Source: Porticoccus sp964276025 (GTDB lineage Bacteria > Pseudomonadota > Gammaproteobacteria > Pseudomonadales > Porticoccaceae). From it: a DNA stretch of 64,000 nt. Made by a program: the position numbers and the translations under genes. The notes beneath the pieces were generated by a model. That model ran no database searches. It had not been told where the DNA came from and saw only the letters and a list, made by a program, of their open reading frames with translations. Location: contig CAXYDD010000002.1 of assembly GCA_964276025.1 (NCBI GenBank), positions 806,001-870,000 on the forward strand, read 5' to 3'. Shown here piece by piece: positions 18,328 through 26,310 of this stretch (position 1 is its first letter; each line of letters opens with the position of its first letter).

Positions 18328-18351
18328 AATTTGTATAGGGCTATACGAATT
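18328..18351 (+). promoter_or_regulatory. Inverted repeat burying the hscB ribosome binding site and start codon
   Basis: Arms 18328-18338 and 18341-18351 pair over eleven positions (one G-U when read as RNA) with GTATAG-GG-CTATAC at the centre. The arm contains the only ribosome binding site candidate (AGGG, 18337-18340) and the first two bases of the TTG start. In mRNA this would be a stable hairpin at the iscA/hscB boundary. Confidence 0.6.
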
Positions 18352-18892
18352 GAAAAATACAGAATTTTCCTGTGACTATTTTGAGTTATTTGGACTCCCG
18401 ATAAGCTATGAAATAGATTTAGTCTTACTCGAAAAGCGCTATCAAGAATTACAGTTTAAATTTCATCCTGACCGGCACATGAGAAGTACACCTCAAGAAC
18501 AACACTTAGCTGTACAGTACGTCTCTTTAATTAATCAAGCATATATTGAGCTAAAATCTACTTTATTTAGAGCACGTTACCTATTATCTTTGCAAGAAAA
18601 AAGCTACTTGAATGATTCATATACATTGCATGATTCTAAATTTCTCATGGAGCAAATTGAACTCAGAGATGAATTAGCTGAAATTTGTCAATTAACTGAC
18701 CCCTGTGTGGCTAGAGGAGAGTTAAATCATCGTGTAGAAAAACGATATGAAGAAATAAAAAATATATTTAAAAATCATTTCAGCCAAGGTAATTTTGAAC
18801 TTGCTGCTGAAACTTTAGCAAAAATGCAATTTCTAGATAAATTTCTGACTGAATTAAAACAACTTGATGAAGAGCTAGAAAATTTAAATTAA
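18350..18892 (+). CDS. hscB: Co-chaperone HscB (Hsc20)
   Basis: HscB brings IscU to the chaperone HscA and stimulates its ATPase. The N-terminal J domain begins DYFELFGLP and has the essential HPD in KFHPDRHM near residue 41. The C-terminal three-helix domain that binds IscU is present (DSKFLMEQIELRDELAEI and MQFLDKFLTELKQLDEEL). The only possible start is the TTG at 18350, because no other start codon lies before the J domain. That start is folded into a hairpin. Length 180 residues against 171 in E. coli. Confidence 0.95.
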   Translation: MKNTEFSCDYFELFGLPISYEIDLVLLEKRYQELQFKFHPDRHMRSTPQEQHLAVQYVSLINQAYIELKSTLFRARYLLSLQEKSYLNDSYTLHDSKFLMEQIELRDELAEICQLTDPCVARGELNHRVEKRYEEIKNIFKNHFSQGNFELAAETLAKMQFLDKFLTELKQLDEELENLN

Positions 18893-18917
18893 AATAACTT
18901 AGAAAAACGGTATAGAA

Positions 18918-20789
18918 GTGGTCTTATTACAAATATCAGAGCCTGGAAAATCACCTAGCCCTCATTTGCATCGTAGAGCTGCAGGAATAGATCTTGGTAC
19001 AACTAATTCTCTTGTAGCTTCTATCAGGAGCGGAACTCCAGAAGTTTTATTAGATAGTGATAGTCAACACCTGCTTCCCTCTGTAGTATATTTCGGCTCC
19101 ATAAGTGAAGTTTTAGTTGGCCAGAAAGCATATCTAAAGTCATCAGTAGACCCACTAAATACACTAAGCTCAGTGAAGCGATTTATGGGTCGCGGTATAA
19201 AGGATATAAAAAAACTAGGAAGCCAGCTACCTTACGATTTCCTAATCCCTGCAGATGGAGGTATGCCGAAATTCAAAACTTCTGCTGGAGAAATAAGCCC
19301 AGTTGAGGCTTCAGCTGAAATACTTAAGGTGCTTTTATCAAGAGCAGAAGAGTCCTTAGGTGGCATCTTAGATGGAATAGTTTTAACAGTGCCAGCATAT
19401 TTTGATGAGACTCAAAGACAAGCGACTAAGGCCGCAGCTACACTTGCAGGAGTAAAAGTGCTAAGACTCCTTAATGAACCAACCGCAGCAGCTATTGCTT
19501 ATGGGCTAGATCAAGATAGAGAGGGTATTATTGCAGTTTATGATTTCGGTGGAGGAACCTTTGATGTTTCTATACTTCGTCTGTCCTCAGGGGTCTTCCA
19601 AGTCCTTTCTACAGGGGGTGATTCGTCTCTAGGCGGAGATGATATAGACAGAGCAATTGCAAAGTGGATATGTGAAAGGGCATGTTTGAACGATAACTTA
19701 AATCCATCTCTTCAAAGAGAGCTCTTAGTAGCCGCTCGACAGGCCAAAGAAGTATTAACTAGTTCAAAGTATGCTGAAATAAATGTTGCAGGCTGGATAG
19801 GTTCATTGGAAATAGAAGTATTTGAATCTTTAGTTGCTCCGTTAATTGAAAAAACTTTAGTTTGCTGCAAAAGGGCAGTGCGTGATTCAGGCATTAAACT
19901 AACAGATATCACTGATATCGTGATGGTCGGAGGCTCAACAAAGTCGCAGATAGTCCATAAAAAGGTAGCAGAAACTTTTAATAAAAAACCACTAGCAGAT
20001 ATTGACCCTGATCGAGTGGTAGCAATAGGCGCAGCTATTCAGGCTGATGTGTTGGTTGGTAACAAGCCTGAAGATGATATGTTGTTACTTGACGTTATAC
20101 CTTTATCTCTTGGAATAGAGACTATGGGGGGGTTGATGGAAAAAATTATCTATAGAAATACAACCATTCCTATATCTAAATCTCAAGAATTTACAACGTT
20201 TAAGGATGGGCAAACTGCTATGTCAATTCATGTTCTGCAGGGGGAGCGTGAATTAATATCTAATTGTCGATCACTTGCACGTTTCGAGTTAAAAAAAATT
20301 CCACCCTTAACCGCAGGGTCAGCTAAAATACTTGTAACTTTCCAGGTTGATGCAGACGGATTACTTAGTGTCTCAGCAAAAGAAATGACGAGCGGTATAG
20401 AGTCATTTATTGAGGTCAAGCCATCATTTGGATTAAAAGATCAAGATATTGCTAGAATGCTTCAAGAGTCTTATGGAAATGCAAAAGAAGATATGCTCAT
20501 CAGGGCTCTTAGAGAGCACCAGGTTGATGCTGGGCGATTATATGAAGATCTTCTTGTTGCACTTAAGAAGGATGGACGTGAACTACTCAATAATGATGAA
20601 TATAATTGCCTGAACCTAGCTTTGGTTGATTTAAAAGATGTTTGTAATGACGAGGACTGCCGAAAGATCTCTCAGCAGATAGAAATAACATCAAGAGCAA
20701 GCGAAGAATTCGCATCAAGAAGAATGAACGTAAGCATAAAAAAAGCTTTAGCTGGCTACAATATTGACGATCTAGAGAATGAGGTTTGA
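18918..20789 (+). CDS. hscA: Hsp70-family chaperone HscA
   Basis: HscA is the specialised Hsp70 that releases nascent clusters from IscU by binding its LPPVK segment. The start is a GTG giving MVLLQISEPGKSPSPH, almost identical to E. coli. The ATPase domain shows GIDLGTTNSLV near residue 24, LLNEPTAAAIAYGLD, YDFGGGTFDVSIL and VMVGGSTKS. The substrate domain has IPLSLGIETMGG, TTFKDGQTAMSIHVLQGERE and VTFQVDADGLLSVSAKE. Length 623 against 616. The end overlaps the fdx ribosome binding site region. Confidence 0.98.
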   Translation: MVLLQISEPGKSPSPHLHRRAAGIDLGTTNSLVASIRSGTPEVLLDSDSQHLLPSVVYFGSISEVLVGQKAYLKSSVDPLNTLSSVKRFMGRGIKDIKKLGSQLPYDFLIPADGGMPKFKTSAGEISPVEASAEILKVLLSRAEESLGGILDGIVLTVPAYFDETQRQATKAAATLAGVKVLRLLNEPTAAAIAYGLDQDREGIIAVYDFGGGTFDVSILRLSSGVFQVLSTGGDSSLGGDDIDRAIAKWICERACLNDNLNPSLQRELLVAARQAKEVLTSSKYAEINVAGWIGSLEIEVFESLVAPLIEKTLVCCKRAVRDSGIKLTDITDIVMVGGSTKSQIVHKKVAETFNKKPLADIDPDRVVAIGAAIQADVLVGNKPEDDMLLLDVIPLSLGIETMGGLMEKIIYRNTTIPISKSQEFTTFKDGQTAMSIHVLQGERELISNCRSLARFELKKIPPLTAGSAKILVTFQVDADGLLSVSAKEMTSGIESFIEVKPSFGLKDQDIARMLQESYGNAKEDMLIRALREHQVDAGRLYEDLLVALKKDGRELLNNDEYNCLNLALVDLKDVCNDEDCRKISQQIEITSRASEEFASRRMNVSIKKALAGYNIDDLENEV

Positions 20790-20790
20790 T

Positions 20791-21129
20791 ATGCCTAAAG
20801 TGAGGTTTCTTCCAGATGAAAATCTGTGTCCTCAGGGTGCTATAATAGACGCCGAACCGGGGGATAATGTATGTGAGCTAGCACTAAAAAATAATATTGA
20901 AATAGAGCATGCATGCGAACTATCTTTAGCATGCACAACTTGTCATGTGTTTATAAGGGAAGGTTTTGATGATCTTGAGGAGGCTGATGAACTTGAAGAA
21001 GATTTCTTAGATAAAGCATGGGGTGTCGATCCAGATTCAAGGCTAAGCTGTCAGGTAATCGTTAAGGATACAGACATAGTTGTTGAGATACCAAAATACA
21101 CCATTAATATGGTTTCTGAAAAACATTAG
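20791..21129 (+). CDS. fdx: ISC-type 2Fe-2S ferredoxin
   Basis: Fdx supplies electrons for cluster assembly by IscS/IscU. I start at ATG 20791 (MPKVRFLPDENLCPQGA), one base after the hscA stop, because a GAGG lies inside the hscA end; ATG 20779 would add four residues. The 112 residues match E. coli Fdx (111). The four cluster cysteines are in HACELSLACTTCH (C-x5-C-x2-C) and RLSCQ. The extra non-ligand cysteine found at the CEKSC position in E. coli is leucine here. Confidence 0.97.
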   Translation: MPKVRFLPDENLCPQGAIIDAEPGDNVCELALKNNIEIEHACELSLACTTCHVFIREGFDDLEEADELEEDFLDKAWGVDPDSRLSCQVIVKDTDIVVEIPKYTINMVSEKH

Positions 21130-21138
21130 GAGTTCTTT

Positions 21139-21339
21139 GTGTCACTGATATGGACAGATATTCAAGAAATTGCAATTGGGCTATCAGAGGCACATGAGGA
21201 TATAGACCCTGGCTCTATAAACTTTGTGGATTTAAGAACATACATACTTGAGCTACCAGATTTTAGTGATGATCCAAAACGTTGCGGAGAAAAAATCTTA
21301 GAGGCAATTCAATCTGCTTGGATTGAAGAAATAGAATAA
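21139..21339 (+). CDS. iscX: ISC system accessory protein IscX
   Basis: IscX is a small acidic protein that binds IscS and iron and modulates cluster assembly. The 66 residues match E. coli IscX (66). The N-terminus MSLIWTDIQEIAIGLSEAHEDIDP and the ending CGEKILEAIQSAWIEE are typical, and Asp/Glu residues are plentiful. The start is GTG after AGGAG. It is the last gene of the operon; about 215 bases separate it from ndk. Confidence 0.96.
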   Translation: MSLIWTDIQEIAIGLSEAHEDIDPGSINFVDLRTYILELPDFSDDPKRCGEKILEAIQSAWIEEIE

Positions 21340-21476
21340 ATCTGTATATCAATTTATGATCATAGCACTAATTATCCTTGATAATTTTGACCGTTTTTAA
21401 TAATAAATACACTATTTTAATTATTATATCTTCAGCCATCCTGACTATCCTTGTAGCCTTATGTATTCACGGGTAA

Positions 21477-21508
21477 AATCGATCCACTTGTTAAAAAGTA
21501 AATCGATT
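21477..21508 (+). repeat. Inverted repeat in the ndk leader
   Basis: AATCGAT-CC-ACTT, a six-base loop, then AAGT-AA-ATCGATT form an eleven-pair stem with a 2x2 internal loop, about 50 bases before the ndk start. There is no T tract after it, so it is not a normal terminator for iscX. It could be a leader RNA structure or an operator. Confidence 0.5.
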
Positions 21509-21555
21509 CGACGATTGATCAAAAAATATAAAATAAATTATCTGGAGAAGAATTA

Positions 21556-21981
21556 ATGGCTACTGAGAATACACTTTCTATTATTAAACCCGATGCGGTT
21601 AAAAAGAACGTAATTGGTGAAATATATGATCGTTTTGAAAAAGCCAACTTAAAAATTATTGCATCTAAAATGGTACATCTTACAAAAAAAGAGGCAGGTG
21701 GATTCTATGCTGAGCATGAAGGGCGTCCATTTTATTCTGATTTGGTTGATTTTATGACCTCCGGACCAGTCATTATTCAGGTTCTTCATGGAGATGATGC
21801 AGTTATTGTTAATCGTAATTTGATGGGAGCAACAAACCCAACGGAGGCAGCACCTGGAACTATTCGTGCCGATTTTGCTGATTCCATAGATGCGAATGCA
21901 GTCCATGGTTCTGATTCAGTTAAATCTGCAAAGCGTGAAATATCTTATTTTTTTACTGAAGACCAACTTTATGAGCGCTAA
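21556..21981 (+). CDS. ndk: Nucleoside diphosphate kinase
   Basis: Ndk equilibrates nucleoside di- and triphosphates. The 141 residues match the family. TLSIIKPDAVKKNVIGEIY at the N-terminus and the active-site segment RADFADSIDANAVHGSDSVKSAKREI with its catalytic histidine are intact. GGAGAAGAATT precedes the ATG. The iscX-ndk-rlmN order is as in Pseudomonas. Confidence 0.98.
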   Translation: MATENTLSIIKPDAVKKNVIGEIYDRFEKANLKIIASKMVHLTKKEAGGFYAEHEGRPFYSDLVDFMTSGPVIIQVLHGDDAVIVNRNLMGATNPTEAAPGTIRADFADSIDANAVHGSDSVKSAKREISYFFTEDQLYER

Positions 21982-22019
21982 CTGTCAAATTGGTGGCAAG
22001 ATTAAGGTATTTTTATAAT

Positions 22020-23180
22020 ATGACGATATCGACTTCTGAAAATAAACTTGCTGTAGATCGCGAAAAAACAAATCTTTTGGGTTTATCTCCTGAAAAACTA
22101 GAACAGTTTTTTAAAGATATAGGAGAGAAACCGTTTCGAGCTACCCAAGTTTTAAAGTGGATACACCAAATAGGCATCGATGATTTTGATCAAATGACTA
22201 ATCTCGCAAAAGATCTTCGAGAAAAGATGAAGTCTATTGCGGAAATTAAAGCCCCTGAGGTTGTTAGCTATCTCGAATCCAAAGACGGCACATGTAAATG
22301 GATTATACGAGTTAGGGGTGGCGATTGTGTTGAAGCAGTATTTATACCAGAAAAAGATCGAGGAACACTCTGTATCTCCTCACAAGTAGGTTGTGCTCTA
22401 GATTGTAGTTTTTGCGCTACAGGTAAACAGGGGTTTAGTCGTGACCTTGACGCCTTTGAAATCATTGGACAGCTATGGATCGCAGTAAAAGCTTTCAATT
22501 CTTTTGGTGAAAAAGCCAATAGAGTAGTAAGTAATGTTGTTATGATGGGTATGGGTGAACCACTCCTTAATTTTGATAACGTTGTAGACTCTATGGGATT
22601 AATGCTAAATGATAATGCATATGGTCTATCAAAGAGGCGTGTAACACTTAGCACTTCTGGTGTTGTTCCTATGATCGATAAACTGGCTGAGGTTAGCGAT
22701 GTATCTTTAGCTATTTCATTGCACGCACCTAATGATGAACTTCGAGATCAGTTAGTCCCTATAAATAAAAAATACCCCATTTCTTCGTTACTTGCTTCTG
22801 CGCAACGTTATCTTGATAAGATGCCAGATGTTCGTCGTAAAATAACAATAGAATATACCTTGATGGACCATATTAACGATAGGGATGAGCATGCTCGAGA
22901 ATTAGCAACACTGCTAAGTAATCTTCCTTGCAAAATTAATTTGATACCATTTAATCCTTTCGATCAGTCTGACTATAGGAGAGTTACCAAAACTTCATTA
23001 TATAGATTTAGAGATATACTTAAAAATGCAGGGCATACTGTGACAGTTAGGACTACAAGGGGGGACGATATATCTGCAGCCTGTGGTCAATTGGCTGGAA
23101 CGGTAAGCGATAAAACCAGACGAAATGAGCGTCATGCACATAAGCACCAACAGCAACCGATTAAATTTGTAATGAGCTAG
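22020..23180 (+). CDS. rlmN: Dual-specificity 23S rRNA/tRNA adenine-C2 methyltransferase RlmN
   Basis: RlmN is a radical SAM enzyme that methylates A2503 of 23S rRNA and A37 of some tRNAs. The cluster motif C-x3-C-x2-C (CALDCSFC) is at residues 125, 129 and 132. MMGMGEPLLNFDNV and CGQLAG, with the catalytic second cysteine near the C-terminus, complete the signature. I use ATG 22020 (386 residues) rather than an in-frame TTG at 21990, which has no conserved sequence behind it. In relatives pilF and rodZ follow; here ispG follows directly. Confidence 0.96.
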   Translation: MTISTSENKLAVDREKTNLLGLSPEKLEQFFKDIGEKPFRATQVLKWIHQIGIDDFDQMTNLAKDLREKMKSIAEIKAPEVVSYLESKDGTCKWIIRVRGGDCVEAVFIPEKDRGTLCISSQVGCALDCSFCATGKQGFSRDLDAFEIIGQLWIAVKAFNSFGEKANRVVSNVVMMGMGEPLLNFDNVVDSMGLMLNDNAYGLSKRRVTLSTSGVVPMIDKLAEVSDVSLAISLHAPNDELRDQLVPINKKYPISSLLASAQRYLDKMPDVRRKITIEYTLMDHINDRDEHARELATLLSNLPCKINLIPFNPFDQSDYRRVTKTSLYRFRDILKNAGHTVTVRTTRGDDISAACGQLAGTVSDKTRRNERHAHKHQQQPIKFVMS

Positions 23181-23203
23181 AAAATGATAGAGATAATTTA
23201 CTT

Positions 23204-24319
23204 ATGCATATGAAGTCATCAATTAAACGAAGAGTGTCACGTCAGATCATGGTTGGTGATGTTCCAGTCGGTGGTGACGCCCCAATTTCAATACAAAGTA
23301 TGACGAATACAGAGACAACCGACGTCTCAGCGACTGTTAAACAGATACAGGATATTTCGGACGCCGGGGCAGATATTGTAAGAGTTTCTGTTCCTACAAT
23401 GGAAGCTGCCGAAGCTTTCGGTAAAATAAGAAAGCAAGTGGAAGTTCCTCTAGTAGCAGACATACACTTTGATTATCGAATAGCACTTAGAGTTGCTGAT
23501 TTAGGAGTTGATTGTTTGCGTATTAATCCTGGAAATATTGGAAGAGAAAAGCGTATAAAGGAGGTTATCAACAAGGCTCAAGATTTAAATATACCTTTAC
23601 GTATTGGGGTTAATGCTGGTTCATTAGAAAAAGATTTACAAAAAAAATATGGTGAACCAACATCAGATGCACTTGTTGAGTCAGCAATGCGTCATGTAGA
23701 AATTCTCGACAGTATGAATTTTAATAACTTTAAATTGAGCTTAAAGGCATCTGATATTTTTATGGCTGTTGATGCCTACCAGAAGATAGCTAAAATCATT
23801 GATAACCCACTGCATATTGGAATTACAGAAGCAGGAGGTTTACGAGGTGGAACAGTAAAGTCGTCTATCGGTCTTGGATTTCTTCTTATGGATGGCATTG
23901 GGGATACTATAAGAGTCTCTCTTGCAGCTGATCCTGTTGAGGAGGTAAAAGTTGGATGGAATATACTTAAAAGTTTAAAGTTGCGAAGCAAGGGCATAAA
24001 CTTTATTGCTTGCCCTAGTTGCTCAAGACAAAATTTCGACGTGATTAATACAATGAATATACTTGAGAACCGACTTGAAGATATAAAAGTGCCACTTGAT
24101 GTTGCAATTATAGGTTGTATTGTAAATGGTCCAGGAGAAGCCAAGGAAGTCGATGTTGGTTTAACCGGAGGTACACCAAACAATTTAATATATATAGATG
24201 GTAAGCCGAGCCATAAATTATCACAAGATAATTTAGTTGAAGAGCTTGAAGCGCTAATACGAAAAGAAGCGCACCAAAAATCTGAAAAATTAGAAAGCCT
24301 AATAGCGAAGTCCTCATGA
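23204..24319 (+). CDS. ispG: 4-hydroxy-3-methylbut-2-en-1-yl diphosphate synthase
   Basis: IspG reduces methylerythritol cyclodiphosphate to HMBPP with a 4Fe-4S cluster, following IspF in the MEP pathway. The TIM-barrel N-terminus shows PISIQSMTNTETTDVSATV and VADIHFDYRIAL. The cluster cysteines are in IACPSCSRQ and IGCIVNGPGEA. At 371 residues it equals the E. coli length (372). ATG 23204 and 23210 are both possible starts. The stop overlaps hisS as ATGA. The enzyme is a likely client of the ISC genes just upstream. Confidence 0.97.
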   Translation: MHMKSSIKRRVSRQIMVGDVPVGGDAPISIQSMTNTETTDVSATVKQIQDISDAGADIVRVSVPTMEAAEAFGKIRKQVEVPLVADIHFDYRIALRVADLGVDCLRINPGNIGREKRIKEVINKAQDLNIPLRIGVNAGSLEKDLQKKYGEPTSDALVESAMRHVEILDSMNFNNFKLSLKASDIFMAVDAYQKIAKIIDNPLHIGITEAGGLRGGTVKSSIGLGFLLMDGIGDTIRVSLAADPVEEVKVGWNILKSLKLRSKGINFIACPSCSRQNFDVINTMNILENRLEDIKVPLDVAIIGCIVNGPGEAKEVDVGLTGGTPNNLIYIDGKPSHKLSQDNLVEELEALIRKEAHQKSEKLESLIAKSS

Positions 24320-25599
24320 AAAAAATACAATCAATACGTGGAATGAATGATCTTTTACCGTCAGATTCGCCACGTTGGCAGTATTTAGAAAGTTCAGTAT
24401 CCTCAATTTTATCAAGCTATTGTTTTAAGGAAATAAGATTTCCTCTTTTAGAGTCCACAGATTTATTTAAGAGAACTATAGGTGAAATTACCGATATAGT
24501 TGAAAAAGAAATGTATACCTTTGATGATCGTAATGGCGATAGTCTCACTTTGAGACCTGAGGGAACAGCTGGCTGTGTTAGAGCATGCCAACAGAGTGGT
24601 TTAACCTTTAATCAGATTCAAAGATTATGGTATCAAGGCCCAATGTTTCGTCACGAGAGACCTCAAAAAGGCCGTCTGAGGCAATTTCATCAAATAGGTG
24701 TAGAGGTCTTTGGGCTCAACGGTCCCGATATAGATGCTGAATTAATACAGCTTATTACTAAGCTTTGGAGCAGTCTAGGCTTAACAGATTATCTTTCGCT
24801 TCAAATAAATACGCTTGGAAGTATTGAGTCTAGAAACCATTACCGTAAGGATCTTATAGCCTATTTAGATGAAAAAAAATATGATCTTGATGATGATAGC
24901 CAGCGACGCATATACACTAACCCAATGCGAATCCTAGATAGCAAAAATTCAGATACACAAAAAATACTTAATGGGTCACCTGATTTCCACGATTATCTTG
25001 ATGATGAGTCCCGTGAGCACTTTGAGCAGCTTTGCAACTTCCTTGATACTCTTAATATTGAATATTATGTCAATAAAAGATTGGTAAGAGGCCTAGATTA
25101 TTACGGAAAAACTGTGTTCGAGTGGGTTACAACTATGCTGGGTGCTCAGGGTACTATCTGTGCTGGAGGAAGATATGATAAATTAGTAGAACAGATAGGT
25201 GGGAAAAGTACACCAGCAGTAGGATTAGCCATGGGTGTAGAAAGATTAATCTTGCTTCTTGACGAAGCAGGCTTGTTCCCTGATAGTATCGAAACCCAGG
25301 TAGATGTATATGTGATTGCCGATGGCGATATGACTACAAAGTCGATAGAATTAAGTAATTATATAAGAAACTCTTGTCCTTCCTTGAAACTGCAAAGCCA
25401 TTGTGGAGGTGGCAGCCTTAAAAATAAAATGAAAAAAGCAGACAAAAGTGGTGCTGGGCTAGCACTGGTTATTGGCGAAAAAGAATTGGTTAAGGATAAT
25501 ATAACCGTAAAATTTCTGCGTCAAGATCAGCCACAAATTATTGTTAATAAAGAAGAATTTATTAAGCTCGTAAATAATAAGGTTATAAAAATTAACTAA
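24316..25599 (+). CDS. hisS: Histidyl-tRNA synthetase
   Basis: HisS charges tRNA-His. It is a class II synthetase of 427 residues (E. coli 424). Motif 2 is in QGPMFRHERPQKGRLRQFHQ near residue 110. The histidine-specific LVRGLDYYGKTVFEW and the motif CAGGRYDKLVEQIGG follow near residues 255-295. Motif 3 is VGLAMGVERL, and the C-terminal anticodon-binding domain is present. It overlaps ispG by four bases. Confidence 0.98.
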   Translation: MKKIQSIRGMNDLLPSDSPRWQYLESSVSSILSSYCFKEIRFPLLESTDLFKRTIGEITDIVEKEMYTFDDRNGDSLTLRPEGTAGCVRACQQSGLTFNQIQRLWYQGPMFRHERPQKGRLRQFHQIGVEVFGLNGPDIDAELIQLITKLWSSLGLTDYLSLQINTLGSIESRNHYRKDLIAYLDEKKYDLDDDSQRRIYTNPMRILDSKNSDTQKILNGSPDFHDYLDDESREHFEQLCNFLDTLNIEYYVNKRLVRGLDYYGKTVFEWVTTMLGAQGTICAGGRYDKLVEQIGGKSTPAVGLAMGVERLILLLDEAGLFPDSIETQVDVYVIADGDMTTKSIELSNYIRNSCPSLKLQSHCGGGSLKNKMKKADKSGAGLALVIGEKELVKDNITVKFLRQDQPQIIVNKEEFIKLVNNKVIKIN

Positions 25600-25611
25600 T
25601 GGGGAAAAAGT

Positions 25612-26310
25612 GTGGCAGAGCATTTAAGTGATGAAGAGCAACTTGAGAATTTAAAAAAATGGTGGCGAGAATATGGAATTATAACTTTATCTATAATTTC
25701 AATTTCTGTGGGTGGTTATTTCGGTTTAATTTTCTATAAAGAGAATCAACGTGAGCAGTCCGTGGTGGCATCATCAAAATATCAGGATATGCTAAATATA
25801 TCTTTGGTATCTCCTGGTAAAAAAATTGGTGCTACACAACAAAAATTAATAGAAAAGATAACAGCTGAACTAAAATTATCGTCTGAGAGCTCTCAATATT
25901 CAGTTTATTCAGCACTTATGATGGCAAAGTTGTATGTTGAAAAAAATGATCTTGATAAGGCAGCGAAAGAACTTGGATGGGCTTTAAGTCGCAGTGAGGA
26001 AGAATTAGCTCCGATCATAAAACTTCGTTTAGCGAGGGTAGAGGCGTCTAGAGGTAATATAGATCTAGCTTTATCAATGATTAAAGATGAAACCTCCAAG
26101 AGTATGACTTCAGCATACTCTGAAGCGCAGGGTGATTTTCATATGCTTAAAGAGGATGAAGTATCTGCTTACGATTATTACACGTTGGCATTGAGTCAGC
26201 TGAAAGATCACGATAGCCCTCATGTCAAAATTCTTGAATTGAAATTAAATAAAGTTACTCCAAAATCTCTCTTAAAAGAAGACAGAGATGCAATTGGAGA
26301 TCAAAATTGA
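25612..26310 (+). CDS. yfgM: YfgM-like inner-membrane protein (ancillary SecYEG translocon subunit)
   Basis: YfgM is a single-span membrane protein with a periplasmic TPR-like domain; in E. coli it associates with PpiD and the SecYEG translocon. The 232 residues show the family N-terminus EEQLENLKKWWREYG, one membrane segment at about residues 23-43, and helical repeats after it (ALMMAKLYVEKNDLDKAAKELGWAL). The start is a GTG behind a GGGGAA element. Its placement between hisS and bamB is conserved and supports the call. Confidence 0.9.
   Translation: MAEHLSDEEQLENLKKWWREYGIITLSIISISVGGYFGLIFYKENQREQSVVASSKYQDMLNISLVSPGKKIGATQQKLIEKITAELKLSSESSQYSVYSALMMAKLYVEKNDLDKAAKELGWALSRSEEELAPIIKLRLARVEASRGNIDLALSMIKDETSKSMTSAYSEAQGDFHMLKEDEVSAYDYYTLALSQLKDHDSPHVKILELKLNKVTPKSLLKEDRDAIGDQN

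Noticed and set aside
22268..22654. A 128-codon reverse-strand frame within rlmN
   Set aside because: It overlaps the radical SAM core of rlmN and shows no recognisable domain.
23776..24330. A 184-codon reverse-strand frame opposite ispG
   Set aside because: It lies wholly over the strongly conserved ispG and hisS start, and its sequence has no protein-like pattern; it is a mirror of ispG codon bias.
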